NCBI GenBank assembly: GCA_900316115.1 | Contig: ONBN01000047.1 | Coordinates: 1-47,463, forward strand | Direction: 5' to 3' | From: an uncultured Eubacteriales bacterium | GTDB lineage: Bacteria > Bacillota > Clostridia > Lachnospirales > Lachnospiraceae | Length of the DNA: 47,463 bases | Shown: positions 25,851 through 33,901 of the stretch, piece by piece | Position numbering within the stretch: position 1 is the stretch's first letter | Layout: every line of letters begins with the position of its first letter | Position numbers and translations under genes: made by a program | Notes under the pieces: model-generated | Database searches by the model: none | Told to the model about the DNA's origin: nothing | The model's input: only the letters and a program-made list of their open reading frames with translations

Positions 25851-25908
25851 AAACCGCTGCAGGTTTCGGATTCATTAAGAGTACACCGAATTCTGCAGCG
25901 GTTTTTAT
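25851..25908. terminator. Long terminator at the gene convergence point
   Basis: AAACCGCTGCAG (25851-25862) pairs with CTGCAGCGGTTT (25893-25904), with an inner TTCGG/CCGAA stem, followed by TTATT on the plus strand. On the minus strand the stem is followed by a T-rich stretch as well, so it can serve both the P-loop gene and the convergent recombinase gene. Confidence 0.85.
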
Positions 25909-26046
25909 TCGCCATTTTTAGAACCTGAAAGTAAACAAAATTTTAGTCTTGCGGATAAACAATTGCAATTCTTTTCCATATTTTATTTATACTTTTCATA
26001 AAAGCGTTTCTCCATAAAATTCTAAGTATTTAAGTTCCTAAACATA

Positions 26047-27192
26047 TTAAAAGTCTGTATCTGTATCTTTTTTCAGCTGCACAATATTGGCAGCGCGCCG
26101 TTTATTCTCGTTGTTCATTTGGGCATAGTGTTTCTTGGTCGTATTTACGTCCTTATGGCCAAGAACCTCTGCCACAAGGTAAATATCACCTGTTTCCCTG
26201 TAAAGTGCCGTACCGTAGGTGCTACGCAGCTTGTGAGGGGTGATCCTTTTGTTGGTATTGATCATGGTACAGTATTTCTTCACCATAACCTCAATACTGC
26301 GTACAGCCATTCTGTTTCCACGAAGAGACAGGAAAAGTGCCTGTTCATCCGGATTATCCTCCTTAAGAAGAAGAGATCTGGGAGACTGAGCCTTCTGTGC
26401 AGTATTTTTTTCATCAGATTTTACAGTGTCTGTATCTGGATCACCGTCAGCAGATCCATCCGGATAGCCAAGATAATAGGAGAGTGCGTCCCGGATATCG
26501 TCACCAAAGTAAATATAAGCCTCATTTCCACCTTTCCGGATCACACGGAATGTCTGATTATTAAAGTCAACATCTGTAACATCAAGGCCTGCAAGCTCGG
26601 AAACACGCATGCCTGTGCCAAGAAAAGCAGTAAGGATGGCACGGTCACGATCCACAGTCAGGTTATGGAATTTCTTCTGTCTGTCAGTCATGTTTTTAGG
26701 GGTTTCCACAGCATCCATCAAATCGAAAACCTGTTCCTGGTCAAGGGTAATGATCGCTTTTTCGTGCAGCTTAGGACGTCTGACTGCATTTAAAGGATTA
26801 TTTTTTACGATCTGGCGTTTATTAAAAAAGCTGTACATATTACTTAATGCGGACAGTTTCCTTGCTTTTGCAGATTCACCATTTTTGTATACAATTCCAT
26901 CAAATTCATAATAATTCAGATATTCCATATACTCATCAATATCAGAGGAATTCAGTTCCTCAAGAACCTGTAAGGGAATGTCTTTGATCTGACAGGACTG
27001 ATATAAGGGATTACAGGAAACAACAAACTGTAAAAACGTATAAATGTCCCTGCAATAACCGGTTTGCGTCCTTGGTGATGTGGATGTGGCGATCCCACGG
27101 AAATAATCGCCACAAAAAGGAGGCATCTTTTTCAGAAGCCCCCGTAAAGTGAGAATATTATTTATTTTTACGGATTCTGTATATTCATTCAT
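26047..27192 (-). CDS. XerS-like tyrosine recombinase
   Basis: The 381-residue protein is a tyrosine recombinase with all catalytic residues: R196 (GTGMRVSEL), K220 (RKGGN), H320-K-L-R323, H346 (LGHKDVNTT) and nucleophile Y356 (KKHYAQ). The N-terminal core-binding half (DIPLQVLEELNSSDIDEYMEYL, ARKLSALSNMYSFF) and overall architecture recall streptococcal XerS, which resolves chromosome dimers alone. An acidic, Ser/Asp-rich stretch of about 40 residues lies between the Lys and His-x-x-Arg motifs. Start: ATG 27192 with GAGGTG six bases upstream; an earlier in-frame start would put translation within the 36-bp palindrome. It is the last gene of the minus-strand run and lies at the point where gene orientation converges. 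Phage or integrative-element origin is unlikely: no element genes surround it. Confidence 0.85.
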   Translation of the reverse strand: MNEYTESVKINNILTLRGLLKKMPPFCGDYFRGIATSTSPRTQTGYCRDIYTFLQFVVSCNPLYQSCQIKDIPLQVLEELNSSDIDEYMEYLNYYEFDGIVYKNGESAKARKLSALSNMYSFFNKRQIVKNNPLNAVRRPKLHEKAIITLDQEQVFDLMDAVETPKNMTDRQKKFHNLTVDRDRAILTAFLGTGMRVSELAGLDVTDVDFNNQTFRVIRKGGNEAYIYFGDDIRDALSYYLGYPDGSADGDPDTDTVKSDEKNTAQKAQSPRSLLLKEDNPDEQALFLSLRGNRMAVRSIEVMVKKYCTMINTNKRITPHKLRSTYGTALYRETGDIYLVAEVLGHKDVNTTKKHYAQMNNENKRRAANIVQLKKDTDTDF

Positions 27193-27258
27193 TAAAAACA
27201 CCTCAGTTACACATGGTAAAAACTTTGATATACGGAAGTGGTGACTGGTTTTTGCGCA

Positions 27259-27294
27259 TATTATTGCGTAAAATCTGCATTTCACGCAATAATA
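27259..27294. repeat. 36-bp near-palindrome upstream of the recombinase gene; candidate recombination site
   Basis: Perfect 11-bp arms TATTATTGCGT (27259-27269) and ACGCAATAATA (27284-27294) flank a 14-bp centre that itself contains AAAT and ATTT in mirrored positions. Neither side is followed by a T run, so it is not a normal terminator. Size and layout (two 11-bp arms around a short core) resemble dif/difSL sites of Xer recombinases. Alternatives are an operator for the recombinase gene or an mRNA hairpin after dtd. Confidence 0.5.
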
Positions 27295-27317
27295 GATAAC
27301 GCTTCCCTTATGCTCAT

Positions 27318-27764
27318 TTACATGATTTTTTCATCTAAAATGATGGTAAACGGTCCGTCATTCTCCAGGCTTACTTTCATATCAGCACCAAATATTCCAT
27401 TTTCTACAATTGGAACAATTTTTCTGGCTTCAAGGATCATATGCTCATAAAGTTCTTTGGCCTGATCCGGATCGCCGGATTCAATAAAGCTGGGGCGATT
27501 GCCTTTTTTGCAATTGGCATATAAAGTAAACTGGGAAACAATGAGAAGGCTTCCCTTAACATCTGCCAGTGACAGATTTGTCTTGCCTTCGCTGTCCTGG
27601 AAAATACGTAATCCAAGCAGCTTTTTCAGATATTTATCTGCAATCTCTTTTGTGTCTTCACGGCCTACGCCAACAAACACAAGCAGACCCTTTCCGATGC
27701 TTCCCACTAGCTTTTCATCTACTTTTACCTCTGCGTGGTTCACACGCTGTATCAACAGTCTCAT
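27318..27764 (-). CDS. dtd: D-aminoacyl-tRNA deacylase Dtd
   Basis: Dtd removes D-amino acids mistakenly attached to tRNA. The 148-residue protein shows the family motifs SQFTLYAN in the middle, NRPSF, and the C-terminal NDGPFTIIL with the cross-subunit Gly-Pro that enforces chirality. GGGGAGGAG precedes the ATG. It lies between the broken permease gene and the recombinase gene on the minus strand. Confidence 0.95.
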   Translation of the reverse strand: MRLLIQRVNHAEVKVDEKLVGSIGKGLLVFVGVGREDTKEIADKYLKKLLGLRIFQDSEGKTNLSLADVKGSLLIVSQFTLYANCKKGNRPSFIESGDPDQAKELYEHMILEARKIVPIVENGIFGADMKVSLENDGPFTIILDEKIM

Positions 27765-27844
27765 ACTTCTCCTCCCCTTTTGAAGCTATACATGGCAGCC
27801 ATCCAATATCTGCTGCAGCTGCATCTTACTTCCATTCATTTCAT

Positions 27845-29243
27845 TTACTTTCTGTTCTTTTTCATACCATGATACCATTTGGTAATACGCTGTTTTACAG
27901 ATACACCCGTGCAGTATATTTTAGCAAAAATCACTTTTACAACTGCACACAAAAGCTTCCAGATCTTTACTAGATCCCCCCATACAACATCCCAGAAACG
28001 GGAAGAGGGTCCTCTCCTCTTCTGCTGTTCCCTCTTTGGTTTTGCAGGTTTTTCCGGAAACTGGACAGGTTCCTTTGTCTTAGGATTCAACCGGTCAATA
28101 TTCATATAAATATTTTCATCCCGTGGGAAATCCTTTCTTGCAAGCAAATGGAACAAAACTTTTTCCCAGGCTGCATACAGCACTGCGAATACAGGTACTC
28201 CTATGATCATTCCAGGAATGCCAAACAGACCGCCGCCAATAAGAATGGCTACAATCACCATAAAGCTGGACAGACCTGTGGAATCGCCAAGGATCTTGGG
28301 ACAAAGCCTTGAGCGGATCTACAAGAAGGATCAGTACGATACAGGGAATGGCTCCCAAGTAAGGCCCGAAAAACGGGATAACATTGGTAACACCTACAAC
28401 TACACTTACAAGGGTTGCATATGGCATATCCAGAAGTGTGGTGCCAATATAACACAATACTCCGATAATAGCAGAATCCAGGATCTTTCCTGTAATAAAT
28501 CCAATAAAGGTCTTGCTGGTAAAACGCATGGAACGGATAATAAAATCCGCCTGTTTTACAGGAAACAGGCCATAAGTGATCATCTTCCCCTTTGCAACAA
28601 ACTTCTCTTTGTCTGCCATCAGGTACAGAGAAACAATGGCTCCGATCACAAAATTCTTAAGAAACGTAAGAATATCAAAAAATCCTGAGGATACATTTTT
28701 AAGCATCCCCTGCATCTGTGGAAGTATTGTGGTAGTAAGGTAATTCTGGGCTTTCTGTGAAGACTGATTCAGAATGTCAAAAGCATTCCCATCCAAATCC
28801 CATCCCTTTTCCACAATGGACTCAAGGAACTTTCTTACTGCATTTACATAGTCAGGAAAGCTGTATATAAAATTCATGATGCTTCGGATCAGTTCCGGAA
28901 GGATCATCATTACAAGGGCGTAAATTACGAAAAACAAAAAGCAGATACAAAGAATCACACAGATCCAGCGAACAACCTTCTGTCCTTTTTTCTGAAGGGT
29001 AATATCTTTCTTTTTGAAAAGAGGATAAATCACCTTCTGCTCCAAGAAATTTACGATAGGACTCATTAAAAAAGCAATGGAAATACCATAAATAATAGGC
29101 GCCATGATCCCCATAAAATACCGGATCCCGGAAATCAGTGTCCCCATATGGAAAATCCCGTAATAAAAAAGCATACTTGCTGCAATTACTACAAATGCTG
29201 TCACACCCCAACGTAAATACCTGCTGTCCCAACGAAATTTCAT
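27845..29243 (-). pseudogene. AI-2E-type permease (UPF0118), broken by internal deletion and frameshift
   Basis: Two reading frames together make one multi-helix membrane protein of the AI-2E/UPF0118 permease family. The first (from ATG 29243) covers about 314 residues through VIPFFGPYLGAIPCIVLILLVDPLKAL. The second resumes with PKILGDSTGLSSFMVIVAILIGGGLFGIPGM and a basic tail to 27845. At the junction (about 28298-28302) homologues have roughly 18 more residues of the type FIIFILVLQQFDGN, so the lesion is a deletion of about 55 bases, not a single-base slip. The first frame ends out of phase at 28116. The product would lack its last helices. Family members export small molecules or ions. GGAGG precedes the ATG by 11 bases. 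Confidence 0.8.
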
Positions 29244-29271
29244 ATAATATTATGCCTCCGCTAACTCTTCT

Positions 29272-29298
29272 AAAAAGGCTGCCGCATCAGCGACAGCC
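29272..29298 (-). terminator. Terminator of the cytidylate-kinase-like gene
   Basis: On the minus strand GGCTGTCGC and GCGGCAGCC (29298-29290 and 29285-29277) pair with one mismatch around a four-base loop, followed by TTTTT. It sits between the kinase-like gene and the permease gene. Confidence 0.8.
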
Positions 29299-29320
29299 CT
29301 CTCCTGCATGTCTATAGATC

Positions 29321-29959
29321 TTACTGCTTACACTGATCAAAGACCTGAACGGTCTGGATGATCGCCTGGGCTGCTCCTGAAATCCCAAGCTTCCCACTGT
29401 CTACACAAAGGGTATAGCCTGCTGCAGAGCCCCATTTCTTATTGGTATAATAATTATAATAGCTTGCACGGCTCTTATCAGTCTTTGTGATTATATCCTT
29501 TGCTTCTTTTAAGGTCTTATTGTATTTGCCTGATATACGGTTGATACGCCAGTCAAGATCTGCATGTACAAATACACTGAAACAATCTTTATTATCTGCA
29601 AGTGCATAATCTGCACATCTTCCTACCATAACACAGGATCCCTCTCCTGCCAGCTTCTTAATGGCTTCAAACTGTGCAAGGAAAACCTTGTGGTTCATAG
29701 GCATATCTGTAAATCCAGCAGAAGAATAACCAAAAGAATAAGTATCCATTACCAGAGAATAGAGAAAACTGTTTGTTGGTTTCTCATCATGATTCTCAAA
29801 TAATTCTTTACAAATGCCGCTGTCATTGGCTGCATGCTCAAGAAGCTCCTTGTCGTAACATTTGATACCGAAGTACTTTGCCACTTCCTGTCCGATCTGT
29901 CTTCCTGCACTTCCGTATTCACGGCCGATGGTTATAATTGAACTTGTGCTGTTGTTCAT
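29321..29959 (-). CDS. Cytidylate kinase-like family protein
   Basis: The 212-residue protein belongs to the cytidylate kinase-like family (PF13189). It has a P-loop-region ITIGREYGSAGRQIGQEVA near the N-terminus, then KCYDKELLEHAA and CVMVGRCADYAL. The GREYGSGG-like loop differs from true Cmk (GPSGAGKGT), and members of this group are common orphan proteins in Clostridia. Nucleotide phosphorylation is a family guess; the substrate is unknown. It has its own promoter with an inverted repeat over the -10 box, and its own terminator, so it appears to be separately regulated. Confidence 0.8.
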   Translation of the reverse strand: MNNSTSSIITIGREYGSAGRQIGQEVAKYFGIKCYDKELLEHAANDSGICKELFENHDEKPTNSFLYSLVMDTYSFGYSSAGFTDMPMNHKVFLAQFEAIKKLAGEGSCVMVGRCADYALADNKDCFSVFVHADLDWRINRISGKYNKTLKEAKDIITKTDKSRASYYNYYTNKKWGSAAGYTLCVDSGKLGISGAAQAIIQTVQVFDQCKQ

Positions 29960-29981
29960 ATTAAGCCACTCCCTTCTGCAT

Positions 29982-30010
29982 AAATTGATATTTCAATTAT
30001 ACATCAATTT
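29982..30010 (-). promoter_or_regulatory. Inverted repeat over the kinase-like gene promoter, candidate operator
   Basis: AAATTGAT (29982-29989) and ATCAATTT (30003-30010) are perfect complements 13 bases apart and bracket the -10 box at 29996-30001. A dimeric regulator bound here would block initiation. Confidence 0.5.
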
Positions 30011-30025
30011 TGCCAGAAGTGCCAA
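29996..30025 (-). promoter_or_regulatory. Sigma-A promoter of the cytidylate kinase-like gene
   Basis: On the minus strand TTGGCA (30025-30020) is followed after 18 bases by a perfect TATAAT (30001-29996). It directly abuts the end of rluD. The leader contains AAGGGAGTGG as ribosome binding site. Confidence 0.75.
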
Positions 30026-30940
30026 CTATTTTCTTAATTTTTCCAAAAGTTTTGTGAAATATTCAGGCAGAGGTGCTTCAAACTCCATATATTCTCCAGT
30101 ACGGGGATGTACAAACCCAAGGATCATGGCATGAAGTGCCTGCCCCTGAAGATGATAAGGATTTTTGGCAGATCCGTAAACCTGATCTCCAAGAAGTGGA
30201 TGTCCCTTACTTGCCATATGGACCCTGATCTGGTGGGTACGTCCTGTCTCCAGGCGGCACTCCACATAAGTAGCATTTCCAAAGCGCTCCAGTACCTGGT
30301 AATGGGTCGCTGCATCTTTGCCGTTTTTGTAATTAATGGCCATTTTCTTACGGTCTATAGGATGACGCCCGATAGGACCTTCGATCCTGCCTGTATCTTC
30401 TTTAAGATTGCCACTGACAATGGCTCTGTACCGTCGTTTAATTGTGTGCTCCTTCAGCTGCTCTGCAAGGTCTTTATGGGCAATATCATTTTTACATACA
30501 AGAATCGCTCCTGTGGTATCCATATCGATCCTGTGGACGATCCCCGGCCGCATCACACCATTGATCCCGGAAAGATGGCCCTGACAGTGGTATAAAATAG
30601 CATTTACAAGAGTTCCGGATAAATGGCCTGCGCTTGGATGTACAACCATGCCCTTAGGCTTATTTACAACCATCAGGTCATCATCCTCATAAAGGATATC
30701 AAGTGGAATATCTTCCGGAAGAATATCCGGCTCTTCAAGTTCGGGGACTATAAGAAGGATCTGATCTTCCTGCTGTACCTTATAATTTGCCTTTACAGGA
30801 AGTCCATTCACGGAAATCTCCTGGTTCTTCAGCAGCTTCTGTATATAAGATCTTGAAAGATGTGCATTTTTCTCAACAAGATAACGGTCGATCCGAAGCC
30901 CACTCTCCTCCCCGGATACATAATAAGTAACACTGTCCAT
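30026..30940 (-). CDS. Ribosomal large subunit pseudouridine synthase, RluD family
   Basis: The 304-residue enzyme has an N-terminal S4 RNA-binding domain (LRIDRYLVEKNAHLSRSYIQ) and the RluA/RluD catalytic domain. HRID at 136-139 carries the catalytic Asp139 in the motif HRIDMDTTG; ECRLETGRTHQIRVH and HPLLGDQVYG are further landmarks. The exact target uridine(s) cannot be told from sequence; RluD acts on 23S helix 69. It lies 31 bases downstream of lspA, in the same order seen in many Firmicutes. AAAGGAG precedes the start. Confidence 0.92.
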   Translation of the reverse strand: MDSVTYYVSGEESGLRIDRYLVEKNAHLSRSYIQKLLKNQEISVNGLPVKANYKVQQEDQILLIVPELEEPDILPEDIPLDILYEDDDLMVVNKPKGMVVHPSAGHLSGTLVNAILYHCQGHLSGINGVMRPGIVHRIDMDTTGAILVCKNDIAHKDLAEQLKEHTIKRRYRAIVSGNLKEDTGRIEGPIGRHPIDRKKMAINYKNGKDAATHYQVLERFGNATYVECRLETGRTHQIRVHMASKGHPLLGDQVYGSAKNPYHLQGQALHAMILGFVHPRTGEYMEFEAPLPEYFTKLLEKLRK

Positions 30941-30971
30941 GCATGGCTCCTTTCATTTTGCCTTGTATGTC

Positions 30972-31502
30972 TTATCTCTTTGAATTAAATTTCAGAAAAT
31001 CAAAATCCCTGTCATCTTTGTATTTAAACAACACAAACAGTACAGTAAGTATCCCTCCGCAGACCACATAAATATCTGCCACATTAAAGGTAGGAAAATC
31101 AATCAGGGAAAAATATATAAAATCCACCACATATTCCCTGAAAAAACGATCCACAAAATTACCCAATGCACCGGCAAATACCACCATATCCAACACCATC
31201 AGCGGGATGTAATAAGCCGTTTTAGGCATACGGATATAAATATACAGGGCAAGTATAAGAAAGAAAAAACACATGATCAGAAGAAAAGGAATTTTCCCCT
31301 GAAGCATGCCAAACGCCATGCCACGATTTTCAAGGTAAGATAACTCCAACACTCCTGGGATCAGAACCTTCCCACTGGTATTTTTTAGAAAAACAACTGC
31401 CAGATACTTGGTAAGCTGATCCACCAGTGTAAGTCCTATAACAGGTAAAATCCAGAAAAGCAAAGCCTTTTTCCCGGAAAACAAAGGTGTCTGTCCTGTC
31501 AT
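30972..31502 (-). CDS. lspA: Lipoprotein signal peptidase LspA
   Basis: LspA cleaves signal peptides of prolipoproteins after lipid attachment. The 176-residue protein has four predicted membrane helices. The aspartyl-protease residues lie in GALGNFVDRFF (Asp118) and FNVADIYV (Asp143), with NRGMAFG in the second loop. The start overlaps the aroB stop by four bases. There is a short charged C-terminal tail. Confidence 0.94.
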   Translation of the reverse strand: MTGQTPLFSGKKALLFWILPVIGLTLVDQLTKYLAVVFLKNTSGKVLIPGVLELSYLENRGMAFGMLQGKIPFLLIMCFFFLILALYIYIRMPKTAYYIPLMVLDMVVFAGALGNFVDRFFREYVVDFIYFSLIDFPTFNVADIYVVCGGILTVLFVLFKYKDDRDFDFLKFNSKR

Positions 31503-32590
31503 ACACAGATCTCCCGGATCCCGGCAAGCATCTCCTCATCTGTAAGATCTGTGGAAATAAAACTTTTGCCAAGTCCGTCCATGAAAATAAATTTAATACG
31601 TCCCTGTACCATTTTCTTGTCTTTTCTGGTAGCAGACAGTACCTGCTGTGGATCAAGTCCGGAAACAGTAAGTGGAAGTCCATAGGATGCACAACAGTTC
31701 CGAATCTGCTCATATTCATCTACAGTAAGAAGTCCTCTCTTCATAGAAATATATCCAGCAGAAATCAGTCCCAGTCCTACACACTGGCCATGAAGCAGCT
31801 GGAAATCTTTCAGCTTTTCAACTGCATGACCAATAGTATGGCCAAGATTCAGTAAGGCACGCTCTCCTTTTTCTTTAGGATCACGCTCTACCACGCCAGC
31901 TTTGATACTGCAGCATCTGCGAACCATGGAAGCAAGAACTAACAGATCCATCCTGGCAGCCTTTGCCTGGCAATTCTGTACATACTGGAAAAAGTCCTTA
32001 TCACAGATCAGCCCTGTCTTGATCACTTCCCCCATCCCACAGCTGAACTCTTTAGCCGGAAGGGTCTTCAAGGTAGAAAGATTCATATAAACCAGTCTTG
32101 GCTGATGAAAAGCACCTACCATATTCTTGTACTGTTCAAAATCTACGCCCGTCTTGCCTCCTACACTGCTGTCCACTTGAGCAAGAAGTGTAGTAGGAAT
32201 CTGGATAAAATCAATACCCCGAAGATAAGTGGCTGCGCCAAAGCCGGTAAGATCACCGGTAACACCTCCCCCAAGGGCTGCAAGAATCCCGGTTCTGTCC
32301 ATTTCATGCTGGATCAGAAAACGATACAGATCTTTTACAGTATCAAGGTTTTTATTTGGCTCCCCTGCTGGAAAAACAAACATAAATACTTCAGAGGCTG
32401 TCATGGCCAGTTCCTTTTGTACTGCATCCCCATATAATGCGGCGGTATTGGAATCTGCTACAATACAGATCTTCCTACCTTCGATCTGTTCATCTTTTAA
32501 TGTCTGGGAAAGATGGGAAAAGTCTTCTTCAAAATAAATAGGATAATGAAAATCACCATCTCTTTTTACAAGTAATTTTTCTTCTGCCAT
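31499..32590 (-). CDS. aroB: 3-dehydroquinate synthase AroB
   Basis: AroB makes 3-dehydroquinate, the second step of the shikimate pathway, using NAD and a metal ion. The 363-residue protein shows LGGGVTGDLTGF (NAD binding), IPTTLLAQVDSSVGGKTGVD, GMGEVIKTG and NLGHTIGHAVE (metal ligands). It is complete. Other aro genes are not in this window. It lies ten bases after the SepF-YlmH fusion gene and is coupled to lspA, so a chorismate gene is embedded in a division/translation operon. Confidence 0.95.
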   Translation of the reverse strand: MAEEKLLVKRDGDFHYPIYFEEDFSHLSQTLKDEQIEGRKICIVADSNTAALYGDAVQKELAMTASEVFMFVFPAGEPNKNLDTVKDLYRFLIQHEMDRTGILAALGGGVTGDLTGFGAATYLRGIDFIQIPTTLLAQVDSSVGGKTGVDFEQYKNMVGAFHQPRLVYMNLSTLKTLPAKEFSCGMGEVIKTGLICDKDFFQYVQNCQAKAARMDLLVLASMVRRCCSIKAGVVERDPKEKGERALLNLGHTIGHAVEKLKDFQLLHGQCVGLGLISAGYISMKRGLLTVDEYEQIRNCCASYGLPLTVSGLDPQQVLSATRKDKKMVQGRIKFIFMDGLGKSFISTDLTDEEMLAGIREICV

Positions 32591-32600
32591 AATACCTCCA

Positions 32601-33887
32601 TCAAATATACTTACGAATCGTAATACTGTTCCGGCCTTTCTTCGTCTGTCTGGCTACTCCGTCATAAATAAAACGGCCTTTGCCCCTTACAGAAATAATA
32701 TCGCCTTCTTTAGGCTCATGTCCGTTAGATGTTACCAGCTTGCCATTTACAAAAACAAGTCCCCCTTCTATATAAGAAACCATGCTGCTGCGGGATGCTC
32801 CAAAAGCAAGAGCGATCAGTGTATCCAGCCGTACTGAGGAACAGGTACCCTGAATCTCCTGAAAATGAGGCTTTGGTATCAGGCCCGGATCTTCTACCTT
32901 CTCTGCTAAAACGGTAGTATGGCGCACTCTGCACAGATTCTCAAGGAAGAATCCGGTCATTTTGGAAAGGCAGAAAAACCAGGCTGTATTGCCATCTACA
33001 AGAATATCTCCTACAACGCTTCTGTCTACTCCAAGGTTCAGGATCGCACCAAGATAATCCCTGTGGGTCAGTGCTTCTGAAAATTTTAAGGCTTTAGGGG
33101 TAATGCGGATACAATCTACCGGATATTCCCACTGAAACATAAGAGCATCAGGGTGAAAAGCAACCATCTGACGCTCAGCATTCTCATAGCCGCCGTAAAA
33201 CTCCACTACAACACCCAGTTCCTGGAGTTTCTGGCTATGTACCATATTCTGTTCGTTTAAATTAAGAAAATCCGAGAAGGTGACGATATCACGCTGATAG
33301 GACAGCTTTGCCAGCTCACGGATCCTCTTAAGTAAAAATTCATCTTTTTCCATTTGGATTAATAACCTGCTCTCACAGACGGAACAGATCCGCCTAACAA
33401 TGATCCTCTGTGCAAGCTCTACATCAATTCCCTCCAGATTCAGGATCACTGTAGAATTGTCAAGGAGTGTATCTGCGATCTCTCTGGTATCCTCCATAGA
33501 GGAAGGCTTGATCACACATACTTCAACATTCTGGGACTGCCCGGATCTGCGGCTACTTCTCATAGGTGTAATCTTGGAGGATGGTGCAGCGGAACGAACC
33601 GGCTTGTCTGTCTTCTCTGTCTGTTTTGCAGGAGCTGCCTTAGCAGCTGCTGTAGCCTTTACCGGACTCTTGGCAGGTGCATCGTCAAAATCCTCGAACT
33701 CGTCAAATTCATCATCGGATGATTTCTTCTTTGCAAATTTCTCAAAGAATTTCTTCTTAGGGCGATCTTCCTCTTCATCATCAAGGAAATCATCATCTGC
33801 CCCATCCAGATCTTCATCCAGAAATTCATCATCATCGTAATCATCATTTAACTTGATCGCATCTAAAAATTTATCTAAAACGCCCAT
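32601..33887 (-). CDS. SepF-YlmH fusion: truncated SepF joined in frame to an S4 RNA-binding YlmH protein
   Basis: The 428-residue product has a SepF start (MGVLDKFLDAIKL), an acidic linker rich in Asp, Glu and Lys, and the first half of the SepF domain (VEVCVIKPSSMEDTREI through NLEGIDVELAQRII, ending near residue 163). The rest, about 45 residues forming the FtsZ-binding, polymerising half, is absent. After a 15-residue joiner comes a whole YlmH (MEKDEFLLKRIRELAKLSYQ from 33353) with its S4 domain (ASRSSMVSYIEGGLVFVNGK). These are normally two adjacent genes. YlmH acts in ribosome rescue and RNA binding; SepF anchors the Z-ring. I see no ribosome binding site before the internal YlmH ATG, consistent with a deletion that removed the sepF end and spacer. 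Start: ATG 33887 with GGAG six bases upstream, not the TTG at 33899. Confidence 0.85.
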   Translation of the reverse strand: MGVLDKFLDAIKLNDDYDDDEFLDEDLDGADDDFLDDEEEDRPKKKFFEKFAKKKSSDDEFDEFEDFDDAPAKSPVKATAAAKAAPAKQTEKTDKPVRSAAPSSKITPMRSSRRSGQSQNVEVCVIKPSSMEDTREIADTLLDNSTVILNLEGIDVELAQRIIVRRICSVCESRLLIQMEKDEFLLKRIRELAKLSYQRDIVTFSDFLNLNEQNMVHSQKLQELGVVVEFYGGYENAERQMVAFHPDALMFQWEYPVDCIRITPKALKFSEALTHRDYLGAILNLGVDRSVVGDILVDGNTAWFFCLSKMTGFFLENLCRVRHTTVLAEKVEDPGLIPKPHFQEIQGTCSSVRLDTLIALAFGASRSSMVSYIEGGLVFVNGKLVTSNGHEPKEGDIISVRGKGRFIYDGVARQTKKGRNSITIRKYI

Positions 33888-33901
33888 TTTAATCTCCAAT
33901 C

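Noticed and set aside
27259-27294. Palindrome as rho-independent terminator of dtd
   Set aside because: No T run follows the stem on either strand, and the loop is long. A site or operator fits better, though an mRNA stem is not excluded.
27770-27845. 24-codon frame just before dtd with overlapping stop and start
   Set aside because: Too short, rich in Cys and Arg with no family resemblance; dtd has its own strong ribosome binding site.
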